Shown in pieces: positions 1-7,142 of a DNA stretch of 9,847 nucleotides. A program made the position numbers and the translations under genes. Position 1 is the stretch's first letter. Every line of letters begins with the position of its first letter. The stretch is from Peptococcaceae bacterium UBA2264 (lineage in GTDB: Bacteria > Bacillota > Desulfitobacteriia > Desulfitobacteriales > Desulfitobacteriaceae), in contig DDXI01000190.1 in the NCBI GenBank assembly GCA_002347475.1, forward strand, positions 1 to 9,847, written 5' to 3'. Below the pieces are notes generated by a model. The model made no database searches. It had not been told where the DNA came from and saw only the letters and a list, made by a program, of their open reading frames with translations.

Positions 1-17
1 TAAGAAGAAGGGGAACG

Positions 18-1205
18 ATGATGCCAAGCTTGTATGTACACGTGCCTTTTTGTCTGCGCAAATGTGATTATTGCGCCTTCTTTTCCTATCCTCTGGCTGG
101 AAGCAGCAAGACAAACGAGGAAGAGGCCGAACGAGAGGCTCAGGCTTTGGTTGAGATTTATCTTGCCGGATTGGGATTGGAAATACAACGGTATGAGAAG
201 GATGCTCCGTCAGGAGTATCTTCTCTTTTTATTGGCGGCGGAACGCCAACAGCTTTGGAGGCGGAGAATCTGAAACATCTGTTGGCCATGCTGAGGCGAG
301 GTTTTTTACTGGAAGCAGATGCGGAGGCAACGGTGGAGGGCAATCCGGGGACTTTGACTAAAGAAAAGCTGGAACTTTTAAGATCTTATGATATCAACCG
401 TTTTTCTCTCGGAGTGCAGTCCTTTAAGGAGCGCTGCCTGCAAGAGGTCGGGCGTATTCATACCGCGGAACAGGCCAAACAAAGCATTCGGCTTCTTCGG
501 GCCTCAGGTTTTGATAATTTCAATCTTGATTTAATGTTTGGCCTGCCCAAGCAGAGTTTCCGGGATTGGCAGGATACGGTGGAACAAGCTTTAGATTTTA
601 ATCCTCGGCATTTATCTCTCTACGGCTTAATGATCGAGAAAGGGACAGCCTTGGCCAGACGCCTGGCTTCTGCTCCAGGAAACGAAGGATCCTGGCTCCC
701 CGATGATGATATGCAGGCCCGGATGTATGCCTGGGCCCGGAAACATTTACAAAATGCTGGTTATGGCCACTATGAAACCTCGAATTTTGCCCTGCCGGGT
801 TGGGAGTGCCGGCATAATATCAATTATTGGCAGGGTAAAGACTATCTGGGCCTTGGTCCGGGAGCTGTATCCTGTGTGCAGGGCATACGGTGGAAAAATA
901 TCGAAAGTATCAGGGAATACGGCAACAGGTTGGCCGGAGCCCGGAATCCTTATGCTGAAGACGAAAGGGAGTTTTTGTCCCGGGAGGTCAGAATGGCAGA
1001 AAGGGTCATTTTGGGCTTAAGGCTGACTGCAGGGGTCGATCTATCGGCTTTCCGGCGGGACTTTGGCACTGATATCAGGGATGTTTATGCTGAAGTGTTG
1101 CTGAAACACGAACAATCCGGGATACTTTTCGTTCAGAATGAGCACCTTTGTCTCAATCAGAAATATGTTTTTTTAGCCAATTCTGTTTTACAAGATTTTG
1201 TCTGA
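18..1205 (+). CDS. hemW: HemW, radical-SAM heme chaperone
   Basis: HemW proteins are radical-SAM family members that bind heme and deliver it to target proteins; they were long misannotated as oxygen-independent coproporphyrinogen oxidase (HemN). Seen here (numbering from the first ATG): the iron-sulfur motif C12-x3-C16-x2-C19 followed by A-F, so the fourth cysteine of true HemN (CX3CX2CXC) is absent, which favours HemW. Also visible are GGGTPT at 73-78 and EGNP at 107-110, both SAM-binding elements, then NRFSLGVQSF, and a C-terminal HemW-type HN-x2-YW block near 266. The length of 395 residues is normal. Two adjacent ATGs (18 and 21) can start it; AGGGG at 9-13 is 4 bases from the first and 7 from the second, so the second may be the real one. 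The TAA at 1-3 could be the stop of an upstream gene, commonly lepA in Firmicutes (inference). No terminator is evident before the hrcA promoter. Confidence 0.95.
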   Translation: MMPSLYVHVPFCLRKCDYCAFFSYPLAGSSKTNEEEAEREAQALVEIYLAGLGLEIQRYEKDAPSGVSSLFIGGGTPTALEAENLKHLLAMLRRGFLLEADAEATVEGNPGTLTKEKLELLRSYDINRFSLGVQSFKERCLQEVGRIHTAEQAKQSIRLLRASGFDNFNLDLMFGLPKQSFRDWQDTVEQALDFNPRHLSLYGLMIEKGTALARRLASAPGNEGSWLPDDDMQARMYAWARKHLQNAGYGHYETSNFALPGWECRHNINYWQGKDYLGLGPGAVSCVQGIRWKNIESIREYGNRLAGARNPYAEDEREFLSREVRMAERVILGLRLTAGVDLSAFRRDFGTDIRDVYAEVLLKHEQSGILFVQNEHLCLNQKYVFLANSVLQDFV

Positions 1206-1211
1206 TCTGTC

Positions 1212-1240
1212 TTGACAAAGCTAAAAAGGCATGGTAATGT
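1212..1240 (+). promoter_or_regulatory. Sigma-A-type promoter of the hrcA-grpE-dnaK operon
   Basis: TTGACA (1212-1217, a perfect -35) is followed by a 17-base spacer and TAATGT (1235-1240). A TG at 1232-1233 gives an extended -10 (TGG-TAATGT). The expected transcription start is near 1247, inside the CIRCE element, leaving a leader of about 80 bases before hrcA. The promoter begins 6 bases after the hemW stop. The vegetative-type promoter plus CIRCE is the standard class I heat-shock arrangement. Confidence 0.88.
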
Positions 1241-1244
1241 GAAT

Positions 1245-1271
1245 TTAGCACTCATCTAATGAGAGTGCTAA
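1245..1271 (+). promoter_or_regulatory. CIRCE operator, HrcA binding site
   Basis: A perfect inverted repeat, TTAGCACTC - 9 bases - GAGTGCTAA, matches the CIRCE consensus at all 18 arm positions. It sits immediately downstream of the -10 hexamer and covers the predicted transcription start, so bound HrcA would block initiation. It lies just before hrcA itself, implying autoregulation. It is the only CIRCE I see in the window. Confidence 0.97.
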
Positions 1272-1329
1272 CAAAATTTCGCTGCAAGGTCCTAATGGCA
1301 ATAATTTTGAGAGAAAGGCAAGAAGCATC

Positions 1330-2364
1330 ATGCAAATGGATGAACGCAAAAAGAAAATTCTTCGTGCGATTATTCAGGACTATATTGTTACAGCAGAACC
1401 AATTGGTTCCCGCACAATTGCTCGAAAATTTGATCTCGGAATTTCTCCGGCGACGATTCGTAATGAGATGTCGGATTTGGAGGTATTAGGATTAATTGAA
1501 CAACCATACACTTCTGCCGGGCGAATTCCTTCAGATGCCGGTTATCGTTATTATGTCGATTGTCTGATGGTGGAAGAAGAACTGAGCGGAGAAGAAAAAG
1601 AAATTATTGAACGCGAGACAACCAGGCGTATCAACGAGATCCAGGAGGTTATTACTCATACCAGTAAACTCCTGTCCCAGTTAACCAGCCTGACAAGCAT
1701 TGTTTTGGGTCCGCTCAAGGGAACAAGTGCTTTTGGTCAGATCCATTTTTTGCCTTACCAGCCCGGTCAGGCAATTATGGTTATGGTCAAGGACAACGGA
1801 GTTGTGGAAAATCATATTGTTGATATTGGTTTTAATGTCACTGCTGAGGAATTGCAGCGGGTTGCTGCTGTCTTAAACCAAAAAATGCGGGGACAATCCC
1901 TTAAAACAGTAAAAAAGGGACTTCTGCAGGAGATTTACAGTGAATTGACCAAGCAACATCATTTACTGGACAAGGCCCTGGAAATGTTGGCTGTCATTTT
2001 GGATGGTTGTGAAGAAAAAGAACAAGTTTACCTTGGCGGCACGTTGAATATGCTTAATCAACCTGAATTTAGAAATTTGGATAGAGTCAAAACGCTTTTC
2101 AGATTCTTTGAAGAAGACGAGAGTCTGAAGAAACTGCTCCAACCCACTCATGAAGGGTTAAATGTCACTATCGGCGGAGAAAACATTTTTAAGGAGTTTC
2201 ACGACTGTAGTGTAATATCAGCTACTTATCGTATTGATGAGGAAACTATAGGAGCTATCGGGGTTCTGGGTCCTACCCGGATGAATTACTCCAAGGCTAT
2301 GGCTATTGTGGATTTTATGACACGAATGATCTCTGAGAATTTGACCCGCGGCTGTAAACGTTGA
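1330..2364 (+). CDS. hrcA: HrcA, heat-inducible transcription repressor
   Basis: HrcA represses class I heat-shock operons by binding CIRCE, and depends on GroEL to stay active (family knowledge). In the sequence, the N-terminal winged helix-turn-helix spans about residues 5-77, with the recognition region GSRTIARKF...SPATIRNEM at 26-47 and the hallmark wing TSAGRIPSDAGYRYYVD at 61-77. The remainder is the GAF-like dimerisation core with the inserted domain typical of HrcA. At 344 residues it is the usual length (about 340-350). The start at 1330 follows a weak GAGAAAGG (1311-1318) with an 11-base spacer; a second in-frame ATG at 1336 is possible and changes nothing important. It is the first gene after the CIRCE promoter, so it should repress its own operon. 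Its modest ribosome binding site, compared with that of dnaK, fits low repressor output. Confidence 0.97.
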   Translation: MQMDERKKKILRAIIQDYIVTAEPIGSRTIARKFDLGISPATIRNEMSDLEVLGLIEQPYTSAGRIPSDAGYRYYVDCLMVEEELSGEEKEIIERETTRRINEIQEVITHTSKLLSQLTSLTSIVLGPLKGTSAFGQIHFLPYQPGQAIMVMVKDNGVVENHIVDIGFNVTAEELQRVAAVLNQKMRGQSLKTVKKGLLQEIYSELTKQHHLLDKALEMLAVILDGCEEKEQVYLGGTLNMLNQPEFRNLDRVKTLFRFFEEDESLKKLLQPTHEGLNVTIGGENIFKEFHDCSVISATYRIDEETIGAIGVLGPTRMNYSKAMAIVDFMTRMISENLTRGCKR

Positions 2365-2398
2365 GACAGGTGTGAAGATGGGGACTGATATGATCAAG

Positions 2399-2423
2399 GC
2401 AGGCGGACATGAAGTCTGCCTGC
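2399..2423 (+). other. Stem-loop in the hrcA-grpE gap, possible mRNA processing or stability element
   Basis: GCAGGCGGAC (2399-2408), loop ATGAA, GTCTGCCTGC (2414-2423): a 10-bp stem with one G-T wobble. It is followed by GAATAAAC, so there is no T-tract and it is not a normal intrinsic terminator. It sits in the 112 bases between hrcA and the preferred grpE start, where a cut or a protected 5' end would separate hrcA mRNA from grpE-dnaK mRNA. From memory, B. subtilis dnaK-operon mRNA is processed between hrcA and grpE; a similar role here is inference. Confidence 0.6.
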
Positions 2424-2476
2424 GAATAAACACATACGAATGATTTAAATAAATGGGGAATCGGGTGATATATTTT

Positions 2477-3076
2477 ATGAAGACAAGGGAGACTGATAAG
2501 AGCTGGGAAAAGAAGGGGTATGCTTCCGAGGCAAGCAAGGCAGATTCCAGGCAGAGTGCCGGTGATTCACCGGATAACCCGGAAACCGAGTCTGGCCTGA
2601 CCCCGGAAGAGAAACTGGTTGAAACAGAGGCTGAACTGGAAACGGCTAAAAACCAGGCTGCCGATTACTATGCCCATCTGCAGCGGTTACAGGCCGAATT
2701 TGATAATTACCGCAAGCGGACTCAAAAAGAAAAGGAAGATATCAGCAAATATGCGGCAGAAAGCCTGATTGGTGCTATCCTGCCGGTCCTTGATAATTTC
2801 GAGAGGGCTCTGGATTCGGTGCAAACCAGTCAGGATGTAGTTGCTTACGCTCAGGGTGTGGAAATGATTTTCCGGCAATTGCACGATATCTTGGCAAAAG
2901 AGGGTCTGGCGGCTATTGAAGCGGTAGGCCAATCTTTTGATCCCAATATTCATGAGGCTATTCTTCCGGTAACCACGGATGAGTATCCTGAAAATACTGT
3001 TGTTGAAGAAGTCCAAAAGGGCTATTATCTGAAAGATAGAGTTTTACGCCCGAGTATGGTTAAAGTATCCTGTTAA
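2477..3076 (+). CDS. grpE: GrpE, nucleotide exchange factor for DnaK
   Basis: GrpE is the cytoplasmic cofactor that drives ADP release from DnaK; it works as a dimer and also acts as a thermosensor. From the preferred start it has 199 residues. The first 45 or so are charged and poorly conserved. A long heptad-rich coiled coil follows (through QRLQAEFDNYRKRTQKEK and on to about residue 110), then the beta-rich DnaK-binding domain with the family signature FDPNIHEA at 154-161 and the closing GYYLKDRVLRPSMVKVS from 182. Start choice: ATG at 2477 has GGGTGAT (2463-2469), which matches the anti-Shine-Dalgarno sequence, 7 bases upstream. The ATG at 2453 would add 8 residues but has no ribosome binding site. 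The stop is 25 bases before dnaK, in the same operon. Confidence 0.95.
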   Translation: MKTRETDKSWEKKGYASEASKADSRQSAGDSPDNPETESGLTPEEKLVETEAELETAKNQAADYYAHLQRLQAEFDNYRKRTQKEKEDISKYAAESLIGAILPVLDNFERALDSVQTSQDVVAYAQGVEMIFRQLHDILAKEGLAAIEAVGQSFDPNIHEAILPVTTDEYPENTVVEEVQKGYYLKDRVLRPSMVKVSC

Positions 3077-3101
3077 GCAAAAATCAAGGAGGGATAATAT
3101 T

Positions 3102-4934
3102 ATGGCAAAAGTAATCGGAATTGACCTGGGAACAACAAACTCCTGCGTAGCAGTTATGGAAGGCGGAGAAGCCGTTGTCATACCTAATGCCGAGGGAAAC
3201 CGGACGACTCCGTCTGTTGTTGGTTTTTCCAAAACCGGGGAACGTCTGGTAGGTCAGGTTGCCAAACGACAGGCTGTTTCCAATCCTGACAGAACTGTCA
3301 GTTCGATTAAACGTCACATGGGTACAGATTATAAAGTAAATATAGAGGGCAAGAGTTATTCCCCCCAGGAAATTTCGGCTGCCATCCTGCAAAAACTTAA
3401 AACTGACGCCGAAGCTTATCTTGGCCAGACCGTGACCCAAGCCGTCATTACCGTTCCGGCCTATTTTTCAGATGCTCAGAGACAAGCTACCAAAGACGCC
3501 GGATCTATCGCCGGCCTGGAGGTGCTGCGGATCATTAACGAACCTACTGCTGCCGCTCTGGCTTATGGCCTGGACAAAAAGGAAGATCAGACTGTGCTGG
3601 TCTTTGACCTGGGCGGAGGAACCTTTGATGTTTCTGTCCTGGAATTGAGCCAGGGTATGGTGGAAGTTAAGGCCACGAGTGGCAATAATCTTCTGGGCGG
3701 TGACGATTTTGACCAAAGAATTATTAACTATCTGGCTGCCGAGTTCAAGAAAAGCCATGGAATAGATCTGACCAAAGATAAAGTGGCTGTCCAGCGGCTC
3801 AAAGAAGCTGCCGAAAAAGCTAAAATAGAACTCTCCGGCGTTACCACCTCCAATATCAATCTGCCTTTTATAACCATGACAGCTGAAGGACCTCAGCATC
3901 TCGATATGAATCTTACCAGGGCTAAATTCGATGAATTAACCGCCGACCTGGTCGAAGCAACGATTGGACCCACCAAACAGGCTCTGCAGGACGCCAAGCT
4001 TACTTTTAATGATATTAAAGAAGTGATCCTGGTAGGCGGATCGACCCGGACTCCGGCAGTCCAGGAAGCCATCCGGAAACTCAGCGGCAAAGAACCTCAC
4101 AAAGGGGTTAATCCCGATGAAGTTGTGGCTTTAGGGGCCGCCATTCAGGGTGGAGTTTTAGGCGGGGATGTCAAGGATATTATCCTGGTCGATGTGACTC
4201 CTCTTTCTCTGGGCATCGAGACCTTGGGCGGAGTGTTTACCAGGATAATTGACCGGAACACAACCGTGCCGACAACCAAATCCCAAACATTCTCCACAGC
4301 GGCAGACAATCAAACCTCAGTGGACATTCATGTCTTGCAAGGGGAACGGGAAATGGCTGCCTACAATAAAACACTGGGACAATTCCAGTTGACCGGTATT
4401 CCGCCTGCCCCGCGCGGGATTCCGCAAATCGAAGTAAAATTTGATATTGATGCCAACGGTATCGTCCATGTCTCTGCCAAGGATATGGCTACAGGCAATG
4501 AGCAAAAAGTGACTATTACCTCTTCAACTGGACTTTCCAAAGATGAGATCGAAAAGATGCGCAAAGATGCCGAAGCTCATGCTGAAGAGGATCGCAAACA
4601 CAAGGAAATGATTGATGTCAAAAATTCAGCAGATTCTCTGGTTTATCAAACTGAAAAAGCGCTTAAGGACTTCGAAGGCAAAGGTGATTCTTCAGAAGTG
4701 GAAGCAATCAAAAAGGCTTTGGAGGAATTAAAGGGAGTCGCCGGCGGCGAGGATATCAATGCGATCAAGGAGAAATCCGAGGCAGTCACCAAAGTGCTTC
4801 ATCCCTACATTGAGAAGATGTACAAGCAACAGGCTGCTGAGGCTCCCGGGGCCCAGGCGGGTGAAGCTCAGGGAACGCCGCCAGATGACAACGTGGTCGA
4901 TGCCGAGTATACCGAAGTGGATAAAGATAAGTAA
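3102..4934 (+). CDS. dnaK: DnaK, Hsp70 chaperone
   Basis: ATP-driven Hsp70 that binds exposed hydrophobic segments of client proteins together with DnaJ and GrpE in the cytoplasm. The nucleotide-binding domain covers about residues 1-358: phosphate-1 loop IGIDLGTTNS near 5-14, phosphate-2 loop VLVFDLGGGTFD at 165-176, and the adenosine motif VILVGGSTRTP at 308-318. The interdomain linker and first substrate-domain strand (DIILVDVTPLSLGIET) begin at 359, followed by the beta-sandwich and helical lid. The tail is Ala/Gly/Pro-rich and ends in an acidic VVDAEYTEVDKDK. At 610 residues it is the Gram-positive size, consistent with lacking the insertion seen in proteobacterial DnaK. The ribosome binding site AAGGAGGG (3086-3093), 8 bases from ATG, is the strongest in the window, as expected for the most abundant product. 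A terminator-like hairpin follows directly. Confidence 0.99.
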   Translation: MAKVIGIDLGTTNSCVAVMEGGEAVVIPNAEGNRTTPSVVGFSKTGERLVGQVAKRQAVSNPDRTVSSIKRHMGTDYKVNIEGKSYSPQEISAAILQKLKTDAEAYLGQTVTQAVITVPAYFSDAQRQATKDAGSIAGLEVLRIINEPTAAALAYGLDKKEDQTVLVFDLGGGTFDVSVLELSQGMVEVKATSGNNLLGGDDFDQRIINYLAAEFKKSHGIDLTKDKVAVQRLKEAAEKAKIELSGVTTSNINLPFITMTAEGPQHLDMNLTRAKFDELTADLVEATIGPTKQALQDAKLTFNDIKEVILVGGSTRTPAVQEAIRKLSGKEPHKGVNPDEVVALGAAIQGGVLGGDVKDIILVDVTPLSLGIETLGGVFTRIIDRNTTVPTTKSQTFSTAADNQTSVDIHVLQGEREMAAYNKTLGQFQLTGIPPAPRGIPQIEVKFDIDANGIVHVSAKDMATGNEQKVTITSSTGLSKDEIEKMRKDAEAHAEEDRKHKEMIDVKNSADSLVYQTEKALKDFEGKGDSSEVEAIKKALEELKGVAGGEDINAIKEKSEAVTKVLHPYIEKMYKQQAAEAPGAQAGEAQGTPPDDNVVDAEYTEVDKDK

Positions 4935-4943
4935 GAGAGTGAT

Positions 4944-4981
4944 GGGTGCAAGGGGGGAAGTCCCTTGTGCCCCCTCTTTTT
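4944..4981 (+). terminator. Intrinsic terminator or attenuator between dnaK and dnaJ
   Basis: GGGTGCAAGGG (4944-4954), a 7-base loop, and CCCTTGTGCCC (4962-4972) form an 11-bp stem with two adjacent G-T wobbles. The T-rich TCTTTTT (4975-4981) follows after two bases. AAGAG (4933-4937) and CTCTT (4974-4978) could extend the base of the hairpin. The stem starts 10 bases after the dnaK stop. Since dnaJ lies on the same strand 100 bases on, this probably ends only part of the transcripts and sets DnaK above DnaJ (inference). Confidence 0.75.
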
Positions 4982-5008
4982 GCTACATACACGCAGATAG
5001 TTTATAAT
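4980..5008 (+). promoter_or_regulatory. Candidate sigma-A promoter for dnaJ
   Basis: TTGCTA (4980-4985, 4 of 6 matches to TTGACA), a 17-base spacer, then a perfect TATAAT (5003-5008). The region between is AT-rich, and initiation would fall near 5015, giving a leader of about 66 bases to dnaJ. The -35 overlaps the last bases of the preceding terminator T-tract. No CIRCE is present, so this promoter would not be under HrcA control. Confidence 0.65.
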
Positions 5009-5034
5009 ATATAGTCAATGGCCAATATGCTAAA

Positions 5035-5060
5035 GTCACTTGCTGCCAGGCGGAAGTGAC
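5035..5060 (+). other. Leader hairpin abutting the dnaJ ribosome binding site
   Basis: GTCACTT (5035-5041) and AAGTGAC (5054-5060) are perfect inverted repeats around a 12-base loop. The 3' arm ends one base before AGGAGGG (5062-5068), the dnaJ Shine-Dalgarno sequence. The hairpin does not mask the site as drawn. It could affect ribosome access or protect the 5' end of dnaJ mRNA; no function is shown. Confidence 0.45.
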
Positions 5061-5080
5061 CAGGAGGGATTTAGGAAAAC

Positions 5081-6199
5081 ATGAAAAGTGATTATTACGA
5101 GGTTCTGGGGGTCGAGCGCTCTGCGGGTGATTCGGAAATCAAGCAGGCTTACCGGAAATTAGCTCGAAAATATCATCCTGATGTAAACCCGGGAAGTAAG
5201 GAAGCAGAAAATAAATTTAAAGAAGCAACTGAAGCCTATGATGTCTTGAGTGATCCCGATAAGAAGGCTCGTTATGATCAGTTTGGTCATGCCGGGATGG
5301 ATCCCAATCAGGCTGGCGGCGGTTTTGGAGATTTTGGCGGTTTCGGCGATATCTTTGAGGCTTTTTTCGGAGGAGGAGGAGGACCGAGACGCAGCGGCCC
5401 GAAAAGAGGGGCTGATTTGCGTTATGATCTGACCATAAACTTTGAAGAAGCTGTTTTTGGAGCAGAAAAAGAAATTCAGATTAACAGATATGAAAACTGT
5501 GCCGACTGTCAGGGTTCCGGGGCAGCGGCTGGAACTCATCCTACCACTTGTTCCCAATGTCAGGGTACAGGCCAGATTAAAGTTGTTCAGCGCACCCCCT
5601 TCGGTCAGATTCAAACAGCCCGGACCTGTCCCGGTTGTCACGGTGAAGGCAAAAAGATTACAACACCATGCAAAACCTGTGCCGGACAAGGTAAAGTACG
5701 GCGTGCCAAAACTATCAAGATAAATATCCCTGCCGGCGCTGAGGAAGCTCTGCAACTGCGCAGCAGCGGAGATGGGGAAGCAGGAAGCAAAGGCGGGCCG
5801 GCGGGAGATCTTTATATTATTGTTCACATCAGAAGTCATAAGTTTTTTGAGCGGCACGGCAATGACGTTTATTGTGAAATTCCGATTACTTTCGTGCAGG
5901 CTGCTTTGGGAGCCGAGATCGAGGTTCCGACTTTGGATGGCAATGTGAAAATGAAGGTTCCCGAAGGAACCCAGACTGCGACGATTTTCCGTCTTAAAGG
6001 CCATGGCATTCCTTACCGCCGTGGCAGCGGCCGTGGTGACCAGCATGTACGGGTGATTGTGGCAACTCCGACAAAACTAAACGAGAAACAGAAGCAGATT
6101 CTGCGGGAGTTCGGCGAGTCAGCCAGCGAACACCAGCAGATGGGCAAAAAGTCCCTTTTTGACAAGTTTAAGGAAAACTTGCGCGATGCCATGGGATAG
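5081..6199 (+). CDS. dnaJ: DnaJ, Hsp40 co-chaperone (type I)
   Basis: DnaJ delivers clients to DnaK and stimulates its ATPase. All type I parts are present in its 372 residues. The J-domain spans about 1-70 with the catalytic HPD at 32-34. A Gly/Phe-rich region runs from about 79 to 112. The zinc-binding domain has four intact CXXCXGXG repeats starting at C140, C157, C183 and C197 (CADCQGSG, CSQCQGTG, CPGCHGEG, CKTCAGQG). The two C-terminal beta domains and dimerisation tail follow. The ribosome binding site AGGAGGG (5062-5068) is strong, but its 12-base spacer is on the long side. It is separated from dnaK by a 146-base gap with a terminator and its own promoter candidate, and followed 15 bases later by prmA. 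Nothing is missing or damaged. Confidence 0.98.
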   Translation: MKSDYYEVLGVERSAGDSEIKQAYRKLARKYHPDVNPGSKEAENKFKEATEAYDVLSDPDKKARYDQFGHAGMDPNQAGGGFGDFGGFGDIFEAFFGGGGGPRRSGPKRGADLRYDLTINFEEAVFGAEKEIQINRYENCADCQGSGAAAGTHPTTCSQCQGTGQIKVVQRTPFGQIQTARTCPGCHGEGKKITTPCKTCAGQGKVRRAKTIKINIPAGAEEALQLRSSGDGEAGSKGGPAGDLYIIVHIRSHKFFERHGNDVYCEIPITFVQAALGAEIEVPTLDGNVKMKVPEGTQTATIFRLKGHGIPYRRGSGRGDQHVRVIVATPTKLNEKQKQILREFGESASEHQQMGKKSLFDKFKENLRDAMG

Positions 6200-6214
6200 A
6201 AGGAGTATTAAGCA

Positions 6215-7141
6215 ATGAATTGGCGTGAAGTAGCGGTAACAGTATCTCCGGAGGGTGAAGAAGCTGTTGCCGATCTTTTTTATCAATTAGGCTGCAGCGG
6301 TGTTAATATTGAAGATGCCCGGGTTTTGCAGTCTTATATCAAGGCAGGTTCCTGGGATTATCATGATTTCGGAGAAGTTAGCTTGACTGGAACTGTGGTA
6401 ATTAAGGGATATTTAGCCGAAAATATGGAAATGCAGACTAAATTAACTGAATTGCAGCAGAAACTTGAGGAACTTACCGGACTTTATCCCGGCTGGCGTC
6501 TGCTTGTCAAAGGTGCAACCCTGCGGGAAGAAGACTGGGCAACTGCCTGGAAGGTTTATTTTAAACCACAGCGGGTGGGAAGACATCTCCTGATTAAACC
6601 AACCTGGGAGCAGGTTTCTTTGTTGCCTGAGGATATCGTCCTGGAGCTGGATCCTGGCATGGCCTTCGGTACCGGTACTCATGCCACCACAACCCTTTGT
6701 CTGACGGTACTGGAGGAAATTGTCCGTCCAGGGATGAAAGTATACGATGTGGGTACTGGGTCGGGTATATTGGCCATAGCTGCGGCCAAATTAGGGGCCG
6801 AGGTAATAGCCGTAGATCTGGACGCTGTTGCTGTTCAGATTGCTGCCGAAAATGTAGAGCTGAATAAAGTCGCTGACCGTGTTCAGACCTTGCATGGTGA
6901 TCTGGGGGCGGTTTTAAGCGGGCAGGCAGAATTAGTGGTTGCCAACATCGTAGCAGATGTTATTATTGATTTAGCAGCCGATTTGCGGCGTCTATTGCAT
7001 CCCCGGGGAGAATTTTTAGGTTCCGGTATAATAGGATCTCGGGCAAAGGATGTAGAGGAAGCTTTGAGAGTCAATGGGCTTAAGATTGTCGAACGTCGTG
7101 AAGATTCGGGCTGGATACTTGTCAGAGCGAGGTGGTCTTAG
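6215..7141 (+). CDS. prmA: PrmA, ribosomal protein L11 methyltransferase
   Basis: SAM-dependent methyltransferase that trimethylates ribosomal protein L11. The N-terminal 100 or so residues form the substrate-recognition domain (MNWREVAVTVSPEGEEAV..., typical of the family). The catalytic domain shows the PrmA-specific LDPGMAFGTGTHATT block (D146 to T159), SAM motif I DVGTGSGILAIAAAKLGA from D178, the acidic VDLD at the end of strand 2, and VANIVAD at 242-248, the equivalent of the NPPY-type motif. Motif I reads GTGSG where many family members have GCGSG, a conservative change. At 308 residues it is full length (family about 290-315). The ribosome binding site AAGGAG (6200-6205) has a 9-base spacer. 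It follows dnaJ by 15 bases and is followed by rsmE after a single base, so these three are probably co-transcribed. Confidence 0.96.
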   Translation: MNWREVAVTVSPEGEEAVADLFYQLGCSGVNIEDARVLQSYIKAGSWDYHDFGEVSLTGTVVIKGYLAENMEMQTKLTELQQKLEELTGLYPGWRLLVKGATLREEDWATAWKVYFKPQRVGRHLLIKPTWEQVSLLPEDIVLELDPGMAFGTGTHATTTLCLTVLEEIVRPGMKVYDVGTGSGILAIAAAKLGAEVIAVDLDAVAVQIAAENVELNKVADRVQTLHGDLGAVLSGQAELVVANIVADVIIDLAADLRRLLHPRGEFLGSGIIGSRAKDVEEALRVNGLKIVERREDSGWILVRARWS

Positions 7142-7142
7142 C

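Noticed and set aside
18..1205. Reading the first gene as HemN coproporphyrinogen III dehydrogenase
   Set aside because: The cysteine motif is CX3CX2C followed by A-F, lacking HemN's fourth cysteine; the C-terminal block also fits HemW.
1259..1489. 76-codon plus-strand open frame overlapping CIRCE and the start of hrcA
   Set aside because: Its ATG lies within the CIRCE element, there is no ribosome binding site, and the frame overlaps the HrcA DNA-binding domain.
3468..3899. 143-codon minus-strand open frame opposite dnaK
   Set aside because: It is antisense to the DnaK phosphate-2 region and shows no family signature.
4972..5068. Pairing of CCCTC (4972-4976) with GAGGG of the dnaJ ribosome binding site as a heat-sensing switch
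   Set aside because: Only 5 base pairs over nearly 90 bases, and the C-tract would be absent from transcripts begun at the local dnaJ promoter.
5159..6046. 295-codon open frame on the minus strand opposite dnaJ
   Set aside because: It lies wholly within dnaJ, and its translation is low-complexity and resembles no family. dnaJ is fully supported by motifs, so this is a frame shadow.
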